A stretch of DNA of 64,000 bases, from assembly GCA_037127315.1 (NCBI GenBank), contig JBBBDQ010000309.1, positions 372,001 to 436,000 on the forward strand, read 5' to 3'. Made by a program: the position numbers and the translations under genes. Position 1 is the stretch's first letter; the number at the start of each line of letters is the position of its first letter. Origin of the DNA: Ascarosepion bandense. Taxonomy: Eukaryota > Mollusca > Cephalopoda > Sepiida > Sepiidae. The notes under the pieces are model-generated. The model did not search any database. It was not told the DNA's origin and worked only from the letters and a program-made list of their open reading frames with translations. Positions 21,005 through 33,065 of the stretch are shown here, piece after piece.

Positions 21005-22566
21005 TTTGGTTATATATCTCGCTCTCAAATACTTCCGACATCTACTGGAAGGCCGGAATTTCACCGTTTTGACCAACCACAAACCCTTGACAACTTCCCT
21101 GTCGAACAACTCGGACAAATATACAGCTCGCGAGATCAGACATCTAGACTATATCTCACAGTTCACGTCCGATATCCGGTATGTCAAAGAAAGAGACAAC
21201 ACTGTCGCTGATGCCCTATCCAGACTCTATGTCAACACTGTGGAAGACAGCCCACTCTGATAGCAGAGGCCCATGAATCCGACGCAACCCTCCCTGAAGT
21301 CCTAGCCAACACATCCCTGCAACTGAAAGAATTCCTGGCGCCTTTCAGCAACAAAATATTGTACTGCGATACAAAACTGGATCACCCCAGACCCTACATA
21401 CCTCCGGCATTCAGAAGGCAAATTTTCAATCACTTAAATGGATTGTCACATCCCAGCAAGCGCGCAACGGTCAAATTCATTGCCGATCGTTTTGTTTGGC
21501 CCAACATGAATACCGACATCCGTAACTGGGTATCAACGTGCCTTGAGTGCCAGAAATGCAAGGTACACAGGCACATTCAGCAAACCTGACGCACGTTTCA
21601 GCCACATCCACATCGACATAGTCAGACCTTTCCCAATGTGCCAGAGTTACCAGTACCTCCTCACAGTGGTTGACCGTTTCTCTAGGTGGCCAGTAGCACT
21701 ACCCATCAGAGATACATTGGCTAACACGGTAGCAAAGACCATTATTCAGGGGTGGATCACAATTTTTGGCAAACCCAGCATCATCACCACAGACCGCCGT
21801 GCGCAGTTCCAGTCCTCACTCTTTCGGGAATTCACTCAACTGCTTGGCGCCAAACATATCAAGACCACAGCCTACCATCCCTGTGCCAACGGCCTTGTGG
21901 AAAGGTTTCACCGAACAGTAAAGGTCCCTCTAACCACAAAACATCCCACCAGCAACTGGGTACACGAGCTACCTCTAATCCTTTTGTTAATCCGCAACTC
22001 ACTCAAAGAAGACTTAGGATGCACCCCAGCTGAAAGAGTCTTCGGTACAGCACTCTCTTTACCCGGCCAATATTTCGACGACACCATACCCAAGGGACTA
22101 CTGCAAGTCCCTTCACTCAGGAACTACGCCATAAAATGGCCTAACTGAAATACACACCACCCAGGCAACCATCACCAACTATGAACGTTCCACAACAACT
22201 TCAGGACTGCGAGTTCGTTTTTGTCCGAAATGACGCGGTAAAGAAACCACTAACACCAACATACCAGAGTCCCTTCAAAGTCTTAAAACTCGATCAATGG
22301 TGAGAAGCATCTCACCATTGTTGGAGGAAACCGGACGGACACATCTCTATTGACAGTCAAACCAGCATTTCTGGAAAAATCTCCACGGGAGACAGAACCC
22401 GTCTCAACATATCCAGAACCCCATCTGCCCCAACAACCACACAATCGCAACCGTCACAACCAGGGTCAGAGTCAATCCCAGAAGCACCCACCACTCCAAC
22501 CAGGCAGACCCGTCTAGGAAGGAAAGTCACCTTACCGAAAAAGTACAAGACATTCGTTTACTTCTA
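21005..22566 (+). pseudogene. Ty3/gypsy pol fragment: RNase H end and integrase
   Basis: The left end starts abruptly in RNase H (YLALKYFRHLLEGRNFTVLT, then IRHLDYISQF and VADALSRL). The integrase zinc region follows (HPSKRATVKFIADRFVWPNM, CLECQKCK). The catalytic core keeps all three acidic positions: IDIVRPFP, TTDRRAQF and ENGLVERFHR-like NGLVERF. Frames change near 21,260, 21,590 and 22,150. The C-terminus ends around RLGRKVTLPKKYKTFVYF at 22,566. Gag, protease and RT are missing. The 3' LTR follows directly. Confidence 0.8.
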
Positions 22567-22599
22567 AATGATGATGATCAATTATCCTAGGAGAGGTCC

Positions 22600-23911
22600 T
22601 TGTCGCGGTGTGCCCGTTCACCACTCCTACTTTGTGTAAACAATCCCGGATACGCCTGTCGGCAGAGGACAGTCACGATCGACGTGTGCTAAAAATAGCA
22701 ACGACATTTTCAAACAAACAAAAAAACACAAAACAAAAACAAAAGACCTTTAATTTCGAACCGAAATTAATTTAAATATAGTCAACAAAAATCTTATACA
22801 ATTTTGACTGTAATTAATACGGCCTGAAATTAATTATAGTTATTTATTTGTTTAGCGGGCTCACTGTTGTTGCATAAACGTTTTTTTATGAATGCCAGCA
22901 ATTTCACAGCAATTGTTCTATCGGCCCGCAAGGCTTCGGCCTTTCGGATCCGAAATGACCAAATAAGACCAATTTAAGACCAGTTTAGACCGGTTTTGAA
23001 CCTATCCACCGCGGTGGATAGGTAATGTTTTGACCAGTACCTGGGCGTACGCGCTCAGGTTCCCCACATTAAAAAAGTGTCACATCTCTCTCAAGTGGAG
23101 GAGAAGAGTAAATATCCTCGGCCTGCAAGGCTTCGGCCTTCTGGGTCCGAAATGTCTGAATAAGACCAGTTTAGACCGGTTTTGAACCTATCCATCGCGG
23201 TGGATAGGTAATGTTTTGACCAGTACCTGGGCGTACGCGCTCAGGTGCGACACATTAAAAAAAGACCTTGTGTCACATCTCTCTCAAGTGGGAGAGAAGA
23301 GTGAATATATCTCTCGGCTAGAGGGGAGGCAAGGAGCTTCACTGCATCGCGACTTTGACGCGCCCACTCAAGCCGACCGAGCTTCCCAGCTCACTCCTGC
23401 AGTCTCCAGCGGCACCCAGCTGACTCCTGCAGTCTCCAGCGGCTTCCAGCTCACCCCTGCAGTCTCCAGCGGCATCCAGCTCACTCCTGCAGTTTCCAGC
23501 GGCACCCAGCTCACTCCTGCAGTCACCAGCAGCATCCAGCTCACTCTTGCAGTTTCCTGCAACTTCCAGCGACTCCGGCAGCCACCAGCTACCTACTGCG
23601 GCCCACTGACGTCCGACGACCTGTTCCAGTACCCACTGATGTCCAGCGACCGGTCCCAGCGACCGGTTCCAGCGACCGGTTCCAGCGCCCGCCGACGTCC
23701 GGATCCCACTCCAGATACACGACCTCCATCAACTTACCATTCACCGTTCGCTTAAGAAAACAATAAAGGCCGATTTGCATCGTCTTTAACTGACCATCTG
23801 CATTTGTCATCCTTCTTTGCTGTTGCCGTCTCCTTTCTTTGCCTTTGTGTCTACTTTCTTAGTTGCATGGTCGATTGGCGCTCACACCTCTCGGCCCTAC
23901 CCCGCAACAAT
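22600..23911 (+). mobile_element. 3' LTR of the gypsy remnant, with internal tandem repeats
   Basis: Begins TGTCGCGGTG after a purine-rich GGAGAGG tract and ends CCCTACCCCGCAACA. Inside are two units of about 190 bp (22,927 and 23,121 onward), each with a 22-bp palindrome centred on CCGCGG or CGCGG (23,001-23,022; 23,187-23,208), then a 30-bp minisatellite, an AATAAA at about 23,762 and the LTR end. A related LTR lies inverted at 53,842-55,630. The left boundary is inferred from TG and the purine tract. Confidence 0.6.
23385..23575. repeat. 30-bp minisatellite inside the LTR
   Basis: About six imperfect 30-bp units of the form CAGCTCACTCCTGCAGTCTC plus CAGCGGCACC. It stays open in several frames as a 10-residue repeat, but its position inside an LTR argues against a protein. 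Confidence 0.85.
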
Positions 23912-25482
23912 ATTTTAATCATTGTAATAGCGAAAGTTGCTTTTCAAATGCTAAGCAAGTATTTCATTAAAAGCCAAAAATATTTTGCTGAACTGTTATT
24001 TAACATAGGTCAAGAAAATAGAAACAAAAAGCACACAACAACTTGAGAAAAGGAAAAGACATATAATGAGAAAAGGGATTTGGGAGATTTTCAGACTCAG
24101 AGGGCATATTGAAAGCCAGCATATATATATTGAGGGCATATTGAAAGACACAAAATAACTCAACAGAATTAACTACTACAATATATTTTCGAGCATGTAT
24201 AGAAAAATAACTGCAATCAACCCGTGGGTTGAATCGAGTATTCGTTTTGAAATTAACTGAAAGAGACGTTAAGATGACCGTGGGATACAACGACTGAAAG
24301 TTTATGACGCTAAGAGCTAAGATGAGGAAACTAGTTCGAGCAAATCACTATATAATAAAGAAAGTACCTCATTATAGTAGTTGTTTCATCAACAGCAAAT
24401 GACAAAACTTGAAAAATTAAGTCTATTCTTTTTCTGCTGGTACTCAAAATAAAGAAATAATAATAATGATATAAAATAGCAAAATATCACTTAATGAAAA
24501 TAAAAATTGTCTCTAAAATCAGAATTTCTTTCTGAATTTCTCCTCTCTGTTTATTTATCAGTAAACATCAAACGTTATATTTTAAGCCTTGATGAAAAAG
24601 AACATTGAGAAAATCTACATGCCTCTCCGAAATATTTGAATATTTGTCTATACAGGTTTCCAGTTACGAAATTATTGAATATATTATTATTATATTCGAA
24701 TATATTATTAAGCGCAACAAAACGAAAATCAACGCCAATTTACATCCCAAATTTTGGTTAATATGAGTAGTTTTAATATTCCTGTACTCTGCATTTACAG
24801 CTTTTGAAAAGTATCTGTTCTGCTCTCTTCTTAGCTTAATCTAATCAGACATTACCGACATGGTGAAATGTGATCTGGAATAAAAATTGTAACTGTAGGT
24901 TTGTTCATATTAAACAATGATAAAGTAAGAATGAGTCAAAGTATGACAAAAGTCATCATTCCTCCATCAATTGGAGTTTTTTCAATCCATTTACGAGGTA
25001 AACAATTTTATCATCCTACAACCATTGCTTATTTATCGAGCACAAAAACAGAATAGGTGAGGAATGTGAATTGAATGCTAAACGTTTGATAACAATGGTT
25101 ATGTAACAATAACTTTTGGTGGGTAAATATAATAAAAATTAAGTCTTTAAGTTTTATGTCAGAATAGTAGGATCACAATGATGATACATGCCGTATGTCC
25201 TAAAATTGTGAATTTAAAACTATTTTAAAACAAAACTGTAGCAGTGTCGGCAAGTATAGATTTTCGCATTCAAGCTTTCAGTTATTGTACATAAATTTAA
25301 ACAAATTGCACTTGAATTTTAAATTTTTGTATGTAAGCTGATTTTTAGGGATTTGTTTTTCCATAGCACTCAGTTTTATTTGAGATGTTCATAGAAATTG
25401 ACACATGTCTGATATAAAGAAAGACCATATATTTAGTAAATGCTATTACATTCCGTTTATAGGGAAAAAAGTATCCACATTG

Positions 25483-25485
<3 letters not shown>
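23912..25485. other. No gene seen
   Basis: AT-rich spacer. A short local duplication (GAGGGCATATTGAAAG twice near 24,100-24,145) is the only structure noted. Confidence 0.5.
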
Positions 25486-25539
<54 letters not shown>

Positions 25540-25541
25540 CA
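25486..25541. repeat. (GA)n microsatellite
   Basis: About 27 GA units with one GG interruption. Confidence 0.95.
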
Positions 25542-25593
25542 AACACATACACACATTTAAAAGGTTAAAAAGTTCCTAGTACCTGAAGAAGGC

Positions 25594-25640
25594 CAAGACG
25601 GCCGAAATGTCATGTTACTGTTTCTTTCTTTTTAATTTTT
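25594..25640 (+). other. Penelope-type tail signature, hammerhead-like core
   Basis: CTGAAGA, a perfect GGCC-AAGAC-GGCC hairpin and GAAATG occur in order. This fits the CUGANGA-stem II-GAAA layout, and AGUA/UACU could make stem I, but the position expected to be cleaved is G. It is therefore a candidate relic only. Confidence 0.3.
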
Positions 25641-25718
25641 ATTAAGAATTTTTTTAACAGAATTTCTACTTCCGGTAACGTGTCAATGTTAAATTAAATT
25701 TGGATTGAAATAAACCAG

Positions 25719-25960
25719 TATAATTGTTTACTGGTGGTGAAATTTGATCTAGGCATAAGATATGCCCGTTTAATTCGGAGTCATCAGAAGACAATGGGAA
25801 TGAACGAAACAATATTGTTGATAAAAGGATTTTGAAGTAGATTGAACATGGAAATGTATTTCGTTTACTAATGGTGAAATATGATTTGGCATAAGGTGAG
25901 TACCGTTTAATTTGGGTCATCGGAGAACGGTGGAAATGAACGAAAATAATTTTTTGCAAG
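25719..25960. repeat. Diverged tandem duplication, about 140-bp period
   Basis: Unit 1 (25,719-25,825) and unit 2 (25,859-25,960) share GTTTACT, ATGGTGAAAT, GGCATAAG, CCGTTTAATT, GGTCATCgGA and GGAATGAACGAAA-type blocks. Confidence 0.65.
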
Positions 25961-26648
25961 TGAAAATGAAATAGCTCTTAGTAAGCAAAAGGACCTTTGA
26001 AGGTCACATGATTTTTGGCTGTAGGGGAAGTGCTGACGAGAGAGACCAGAACCGTGTGAGCGTACGGGTACCCACCCTCGCTGGAGTAAGGTTGCTGAAA
26101 ACTCGGAACAATCAACCACCTAACCGAAGACGTCTTTGTATGAAAAAGGAGAGTAAGATATATTTTATATTTTACTTGCATTTGGTCCTATTGTTTCAGA
26201 CGGAGGCTTGTTGCAGATTGTATTTGTTGTGCGATGACGACAAAAAGACAAGGAAGAGAAAGAAGATTATGAATGATTATGTGAAACTGATATTTTATGA
26301 AGAGGTCAGATTGTGTAGTTTCCGACAAGGAGATTTATGATTTGAAAAGTTTAAGCGCCGCCCCGAATTTGTTGCGGATTGTTGAAATTTGGTAGTCGCC
26401 CAAGGACTATGAGAAGTATCGTCGTTGTGGCTGCAGTGAAAAACCGCTGAGTATATGAAACTTGATGTTCTTCACCAGACCGGCAATATCAGAATTGCAT
26501 CAGCCGTGGTTTGTACCAGCATCTTTGCAAGAGACCGTGGTCCCAGCGTTTTATTTGCAAAGAATTGACTCTGTCAAAAGAGTCTGGAGTACATTGTTGA
26601 AAAGAGTTATATATCTGCTAAGAGGATTGAACAACAAGTGAACCATAC

Positions 26649-26652
<4 letters not shown>
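25961..26652. other. No recognisable gene
   Basis: A 110-codon frame at 26,008-26,340 shows no family I know. Nothing else is supported. Confidence 0.4.

Positions 26653-26726
<74 letters not shown>
26653..26726. repeat. (TC)n microsatellite
   Basis: About 36 uninterrupted TC units. Confidence 0.95.
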
Positions 26727-26728
<2 letters not shown>

Positions 26729-26945
26729 GTGTGAGTTGTTATGCTAAAAAAACTTTTATTTTCTGTAACCTTTTTCTTTTTCTATTCTTTTCTTGTATAT
26801 AAAAGACATTAACAGTGCAACCATCGAACAGTTGTTTGTTCGGCTTTCTACGGACATTTTTTTCTTTCTATTTCTTTTTGCTGTATTCTAAATGTTTAAC
26901 ACCTGCTCCTCCAGCTGTGTCTACACCTTCAGTCGACCGTGAACG

Positions 26946-27467
26946 AACAACAAGTTGCTAGTTTGTGTTGTCAGTGATATTTTTAATCTCTATCGGTATT
27001 GGGGTGAGATAGTGACCGTGTAGATGTGTATAGACGAGTTGGAACTTCTGTTTTTGGATCTAATAATCACAACGTGGGCAGAAAGCAGATTTAAACCAGT
27101 GAGCCGGTTGACTGACCTACGGATGCTCAGAGATCTACGGCCAACTCCTTGAGTTCGGTTAAGACCGAATAGACACCTCAACCGTAAGAAGAAGATGCCA
27201 GAGGTTGAGGGGCCAGGGTGGAAGAGTTAGGTCTGGTGTACCTTGACCGGAAGAGGCCCGTGAAATGGAATTGGTAGATATACGGTCCCGAGACCAGGAT
27301 AACCACCCGGGGATGGAAAGATGCCGTGATAACCAGGGGCTAGAGTGTTAAAACATATTGACTTCAATAAGTTGCCAGTTTGTGTTGTCAGTGATTTTTT
27401 AATCTCTATCTGTATTGGGGTGAGATAGTGACCGCGTAGATGTGTATAGACGAGTTGGGACTTCTGT
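26946..27467. repeat. Direct repeat pair about 105 bp long, 417 bp apart
   Basis: 26,946-27,050 and 27,363-27,467 share TTTGTGTTGTCAGTGAT, TTTTTAATCTCTATC, GGGGTGAGATAGTGACC and AGATGTGTATAGACGAGTTG with few differences. The interval between them looks single copy. The identity is unknown. Confidence 0.75.
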
Positions 27468-28739
27468 GCTTGACTTACTACAACTTTAACCATGACTTTG
27501 TCAACATTAAACTGTACCTCTATAACTTGTAACATCAACACTACTATATTTTAAGTAATTCCTCGTATGTCATATGCCAGAAATAACCCAGTAAATATAC
27601 ACTGACGTCGTTGTTCACCATCCGATTTTACTGATCTAAAAATGTAATCCTGTTGAACCATAGCTTATGGTATGTTAACTTTCAATGAAACTTCAAACGT
27701 GGCGTGTTGTTTAATAGACGGCAAACCAGCTATCGAAATCGGAATACTCTGCTTGAATTGGTGTGAAAATTATAAAAAAGAAACTAATCTTTCCATCTAA
27801 TATTTAGTTTAATACTGCACTAACAAGCATACTGCATACCAACCAATAGAGATTCAAGATTGAGTTCGGAATGAAACAGTTGCATGAGAAATTTACTACA
27901 TAAATGAAAGGTGTATTTTTTGTTTGTTTTTTCAATACTAACTAATTCTAAAGAACTGTTGGAAAATAATTCAATTCAGAGAGAGAACAATTTTGGCGTA
28001 ACTGGGGATGAGTTAGTAATTTAAAAGAACAACAACCATATCCCCACATATGTTAACTACTTAACACCATGTACGGAAATACTTCAATAATTCGTTGGAA
28101 AACATCCACTAGATGAATTTGTGAATAAATTGTTGAATTTATAAAGTTACATTAAATATTACTCTTCACTTGATGTAAATCATTGGAAAAGTTAGGCTAA
28201 CTGAAACTTTGAAAATCAACAAGCCAGACTACTATATTATTGTTAATTCTATGCCATCTTCCACATATTACTCACTATACGAAGGCATATATAAGCAGAA
28301 ATCGAATTTCCGTCACAAACACAAAGTTTTTGTTAAGGGGCAGTTACAAAATAACTTGGAAAAATCCGCGCTCGAAACAATGACATCACATGGACTATGT
28401 GATTGTGCGTTGTCGATTAGAGTGTCACATCCATTAACTACTTCGGTACATGAGCAATTTAACTTTTCTTCTCTTTGCGTTCGATGAAGAACAACTGGCA
28501 CTTGAATAAAGTGCAAGCGATACAGTTCTTTGCTGACACAAGCAGCATTTATTGTTGGAAAAAATTAGCGGTGAAAGCAATATATAAAACTCTTTAAAAT
28601 ATTGTACGAGATAGTACGGATACGACAACCATTCAGGTTTATAACTGTCAATTAGCACGATGAGTAGAATACTTCTATGCTCTTATAAACTAAATGAACT
28701 CGTTCGATAGTTTGTGAATGATCTCCGGACATTTCTTAC
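27468..28739. other. No gene seen
   Basis: A 92-codon frame at 28,209-28,487 is not recognised. No promoter, RNA gene or repeat is supported. Confidence 0.45.
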
Positions 28740-30340
28740 CATCTGTTGTCTCGGTACCACACCCACTGTTGAAGAGCTAGACGCAGCAAGAGACGGCTTG
28801 CTGTCAAACAAAGCGTTCAGCATAGAACTTATCTCAGTTGCAACTAGCTTTGCACATATTCATCTGCAATGTTCGAATTCCTAAATGGAAAAAACGTTCT
28901 TATTTACAAATACAAAGGCTACATATTGTAGAATTTCTTGCTCTGCATTCCGTTGCTGGAAACGGAATGTACTGAGTTTTATTTGAATTCTCCTGCATGT
29001 TGTTGATGTCGCGTTACCAAAACCACAAAATGTTTTCGTCTTGGGGGAGGCATCGTAGGCATAATCTTTGCTGCCCATCTCATCCAGGAAAAATACTGCG
29101 AGAAAAGCCGTGATCTTTCCATCGCCTTCATTGATCTAACCAAGGTGTTTGGTACCCTCAACTTAGAGATCCTATGACAGATTCTACAGAATTTAAGATG
29201 TCTTCCATCTTTTGAGCGTATCATGGCATGTCTGTTCGCGTGTTGCACAATGTTTCAGAGTCGAAATTGTTCCCGTAACTGTTGAAGTCAATCAAGTTCG
29301 TGTACGGGTCCATGTGCTGTTTAACTTTGTCTTGATATCTGTAACACTGCACTCAAGGCATTCGATCCGACTAAAGAAAAACGAGTTTTTGTGATGTCTC
29401 GATGATGGAGACTTAATCAACTTCTGAAGCCTTAGACGTTGCCAAAGATTCTTACTGAACATGTCTTTGAGCTTACGTATGCACATGATAACGTTCTCGT
29501 CAGACATTCCCGTCCTTCAACGACAACTGGACTCCATGAGTGATGCTTCTAGTCATGATAAATTTAAGATTAATACTATGAAAAGCGAAATCATGCAGCA
29601 AACTATATCCCAACTTCACACGATTTTCATGCGGGGAATGTAAATCTCGGAAATGTAAGAATGTTCGCATATATTCGTTCTTTACTTGCTAAGATCTAAC
29701 AGAGAATATTCAGTGTTGTGTTCAACTTATCTCTGCAACATTTAAACGGATTTCCATATGCGTACTTCCTGAATAGTAATCTCGACAGTAAGACCAAGAT
29801 TACTGTTTACAAAGCAGTATGAGTTTCAACGCTGTTATAAAACTGTGAATCCTTGGTCAAATACTATCGCTATTTACGAATTCCTGAACGATTCCTGAAA
29901 AAAAATTTTTAGCTTACATGTTGAAATTCAGAAGCATTCACAGTCAACGACTACTGAAGCCATGCTTATCAATGAACAGCTACGCTATCTATATCTCTGA
30001 GCACCAACTCGATTAGAACTTATTCTTGTTTTTTTTTTGGGGGGGGGGGGTTGTTTTTGTTTTTTGTTTTTTTTTGCTTTTTTTTGTTTTGATTTTTCAA
30101 TATATTAGGTGAAAGTGGCTATTTTTGGTTAGTGCAAGGGATACAATGACCACATCAGTGCCATCATGAAAACTTGCAATTAGTCAATTAGAAAAGTATG
30201 CCGGTGATCGGGCCATTTGGCGATCTGTTTTTATAGACGTTGGAAGAAAAGTTGATTCAGCACATACAAATTCTTCCGTTACTGTCATCCAAAGTATTTT
30301 AAGGTTCCCTACTTACAGAAGAGTGTGGCGTTTCCGTGTG
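28740..30340 (+). pseudogene. RTE-like LINE reverse transcriptase, decayed
   Basis: The plus strand carries a string of RT landmarks in order with many frame changes: TPTVEELDAARDGLLSNKA (about 28,755), QEKYCEKSRDLSIAFIDLTK with motif A (29,065-29,145), VNQVRVRVHVLFNF for motif B (about 29,290), FELTYAHDNVLV for motif C (29,470-29,500, YADD now YAHD), INTMKSEIMQQ (29,570) and, in the C-terminal region, YNCES-like and DRAIWRS (30,210) blocks. This order fits RTE-clade LINEs. G and T homopolymers at 30,025-30,090 interrupt it. Confidence 0.6.
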
Positions 30341-31039
30341 GGTCTAATCAACCAGATGAGAATGGATTCACCATAAAAAGAATGGTCAACTTCGTCTGAA
30401 AAAATGTTTACAATGTTGATGACTCATGTCATTTCATCTGCAGTAACGTATACTTTTCTTTTAAAATTTCTATTTTGTGTTTTTGTTTTTGTTTTTTGTT
30501 TTTTGTTTTTTTTTGTTGTTGTTTTTCGTTTTTTTTGTTTTGTTTTGTTTTTTTCATCTTGCTTTGAGGTTTTCTGATCTAATGGTTTGTTTTTGTCAAA
30601 TTTTTAGAGTAATCTTTCTTTCAGGAATGTTTGTTGCTATGTACATCCGTGAATTCTAACGTTAGTAATTTTCTTTGGAGCTTTTTTAAAAGTATCTTTC
30701 TTTCCCTTAAATATTTTAAAATTTATTTTTCTTAATGATCAACAATTGTTTTACTATTATATTCTTTTCTTCATCACCATTAACTACACCAGAACATTCA
30801 CGTATGCACCAGATTTTTGTATTGGTTTTTAGTATTGATTTTTATTTAATAGTAAAATCTACTTTCATTATTTTGGAATATTCTTTTCTTTTTTTTTTTC
30901 TGCATTCTATATCACAATTTTATGAATCTACCTTCTTTAGATAGGATTTTTTCTTAACTTCTTCGTTGACAATTCTTCGCATATAGTTTTGTATTCCATT
31001 CGTCACACTTTTTATACTTCCAAAGAGTTTGTTGCTTAA
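30341..31039. other. No gene seen; T-rich
   Basis: Long T/G-rich runs near 30,475-30,560; no coding similarity. Confidence 0.5.
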
Positions 31040-31156
31040 TATATAAACATCAAGTAACAAACGCTTTGAAAGTTAACAAAAATAAATTTACATTACTAGA
31101 TAATGAAACAGCATTAACAATTCTCCCTATTATAGTAAAGGCCGTTGTGTATATGA

Positions 31157-31228
<72 letters not shown>

Positions 31229-31321
31229 GATTCATTGTTGTACGAATTTGGCTTGAGAAGTGGCTGGGGCGGCGAAATACAGTTTTACCAATGGGTTTGT
31301 AAAAATATCTAACTTTTGTTT

Positions 31322-31379
<58 letters not shown>

Positions 31380-31497
31380 CATGTACACAACGGCCTTTAT
31401 TATAATAGGGAGAATTGTTAATGCTGGTTCATTATCTCGTAATGCAAATTTATTTTTGTTAACTTTCATACCGTTTGTTGCCTAATGTTTATATATT
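31040..31497. repeat. Palindromic element P5 with internal microsatellites
   Basis: Arms of about 120 bp (31,040-31,158 and 31,376-31,497) are inverted copies with few mismatches, for example CAATTCTCCCTATTATAGTAAAGGCC against its complement near 31,390-31,415. Between them lie (CA)n-(TA)n, a 95-bp centre with GGCGGCGAAATACAG, and (TG)n. The CA and TG tracts are themselves complementary, so the whole element could fold as one hairpin. Confidence 0.8.
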
Positions 31498-31715
31498 ATA
31501 TATCCTCTCATGCTCATGGCGGGAGACGCAATAATAGCTAAGCAACGTCGACTCAATTCATTAGAGAAACGCGGAGTCGGCTCAGTTTATTCTGAAAACT
31601 TTTACCTTTTGTTTTCTTTTTAAAATAGCCTTATTATTTCATTTTTTTTTTTTTTTGCAATGTCGAGTAAGAAAAAATATATATGTCTGTGCATCCTCTT
31701 TATTATAATTAAGAC

Positions 31716-31718
31716 CGT

Positions 31719-31758
<40 letters not shown>
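31716..31758. repeat. (TA)n microsatellite
   Basis: About 21 TA units abutting the 92-bp palindrome. Confidence 0.95.
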
Positions 31759-31761
<3 letters not shown>

Positions 31762-31850
31762 TGTTAAATATAAGAGACAATGAATGTCTATTATGTTTAA
31801 TCATATGATTAAACATAATAGACATTCATTGTCTCTTCTATTTAACAGCA
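31759..31850. repeat. 92-bp near-perfect palindrome, minimal copy of family P1
   Basis: The two 46-bp halves (31,759-31,804; 31,805-31,850) are inverted copies with one mismatch and no spacer. The arms match those at 5,230 and 56,750, and the same TATGTTTAGAAAATTA-CTGCCTCGATA sequence follows on the right. It is the P1 element without its interior. Confidence 0.95.
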
Positions 31851-31899
31851 TATGTTTAGAAAATTACTATGTTGCCTCGATATGCTATATATATATATA

Positions 31900-32591
31900 T
31901 ACATATATATATCCACCTCTGTTACGATAACCTGTGAGAAAACATAATAATCCTCTTAAATATTTTGCCTCTCTTTTTTCCGTCAGTGGTTCACTCGTAA
32001 CCAATATTAGTGTGTTGTACACATCTACCTGATAGCGTATACACTAAATTATTGCAATATTTATTAAGAATTACATAATACTTTCCCTACATGGACTCTC
32101 TAAAGCCCACAAGAAACATTATATTAAAAAAATGAATCTCCGCCCTACTTTACACCAAAAACACTGATTATGACTTAATATAAGACAGCAATATAAATGT
32201 TCAAACATATTTTGCGACTGGGAATCATTCTTACTTTCTCAGAATAGACTAGCGACTAACTCCAGATAGATACCCAGTGTCATATATCAACAACTTTACC
32301 TTATCACTGATGAGCACCTGAATATACCTTTAAATTTTATGAAACGGTATAATCATGTGCGATAACCGAGAAGAATATTCCTAAGTCAACTATCACCACC
32401 AATTTTGGGTTAAGAATCAGTTCGTACATATGCATGTATGACATAACGAAACTTTAACTCCTGGATTACGAAATTGATAAAAAAGAGATCAAAGTATTAC
32501 CTTGAAAAGTTACCTTGAAACAAGGCTAACTACAATTAAATTATCTTCTTCAACTCTGGTATTTTATTGGGTTGTTCAGTTATTATCACCG
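31900..32591. other. No gene seen
   Basis: AT-rich spacer before the family A derivative. Confidence 0.5.
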
Positions 32592-33065
32592 ATCGCCCAG
32601 TTCACACTCCACCCACGTCGATTGAACAGGTGAAGAGGCTTATCCCTTGTTTCCTGTTTAGGATGCGGTTTCCGGTTTTCTCTTTTCCAATCTTTTCACT
32701 CTTTTCTTTATTTTTTTCAATTGGAGTAGATATACTAAACTATCGCCTGGTTCACACTCCACCCACGTCTATTGAACAGGTGAAGAGGCTTATCCCTTGT
32801 TTCCTGTTTAGGATGCGGTTCCGGTTTTCTCTTTTCCAATCTTTTCACTCTTTTCTTTATTTTTTCAATTGGAGTAGATAGACTAAACTATCGCCCGGTT
32901 CTCACTCCACCCGCGTCTATTTAACAGGTGAAGAGGCTCATCCCTTGTTTCCTGGTTAGGATGTGGTTTCCGGCTTTCTCTTTTCCAATCTTTTTACTCT
33001 TACGTAGCCCCCTGCGCATCAGTGGCGTTATCGCCTTGCTTGGGGTGAAATGATTTAAAAAAAAG
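32592..33065 (+). mobile_element. LINE family A derivative: 5' monomers joined to the 3' tail
   Basis: Two and three-quarter tandem units of about 150 bp start at 32,592, 32,742 and 32,890. Each contains ATCGCC, CACTCCACCC, GAACAGGTGAAGAGGCT, CCCTTGTTTCCTG and CTTTTCCAATCTTTT. The third is cut at about 33,000 and joins directly to the family A 3' terminus (TACGTAGCCCCCTGCGCATC through GGGGTGAAATGAT and an A tail). The units match the leader at 12,459. No endonuclease or RT remains, so it is a non-autonomous or internally deleted form. Confidence 0.85.

Noticed and set aside
23216..23755. 179-codon open frame with 10-residue repeats
   Set aside because: The repeats come from a 30-bp minisatellite inside an LTR; other frames are also open and there is no protein-like context.
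28209..28487. 92-codon frame as a small gene
   Set aside because: No recognised similarity, no promoter or splice evidence; length is within chance for this AT-rich DNA.
31066..31302. Threonine/histidine and isoleucine/tyrosine repeat proteins over CA and TA tracts (also near 5,408, 25,345, 53,652)
   Set aside because: These are translations of microsatellites, not genes.
32285..32330. CTGATGAG at 32,305 as a possible hammerhead core
   Set aside because: No stem II hairpin followed by GAAA lies downstream.
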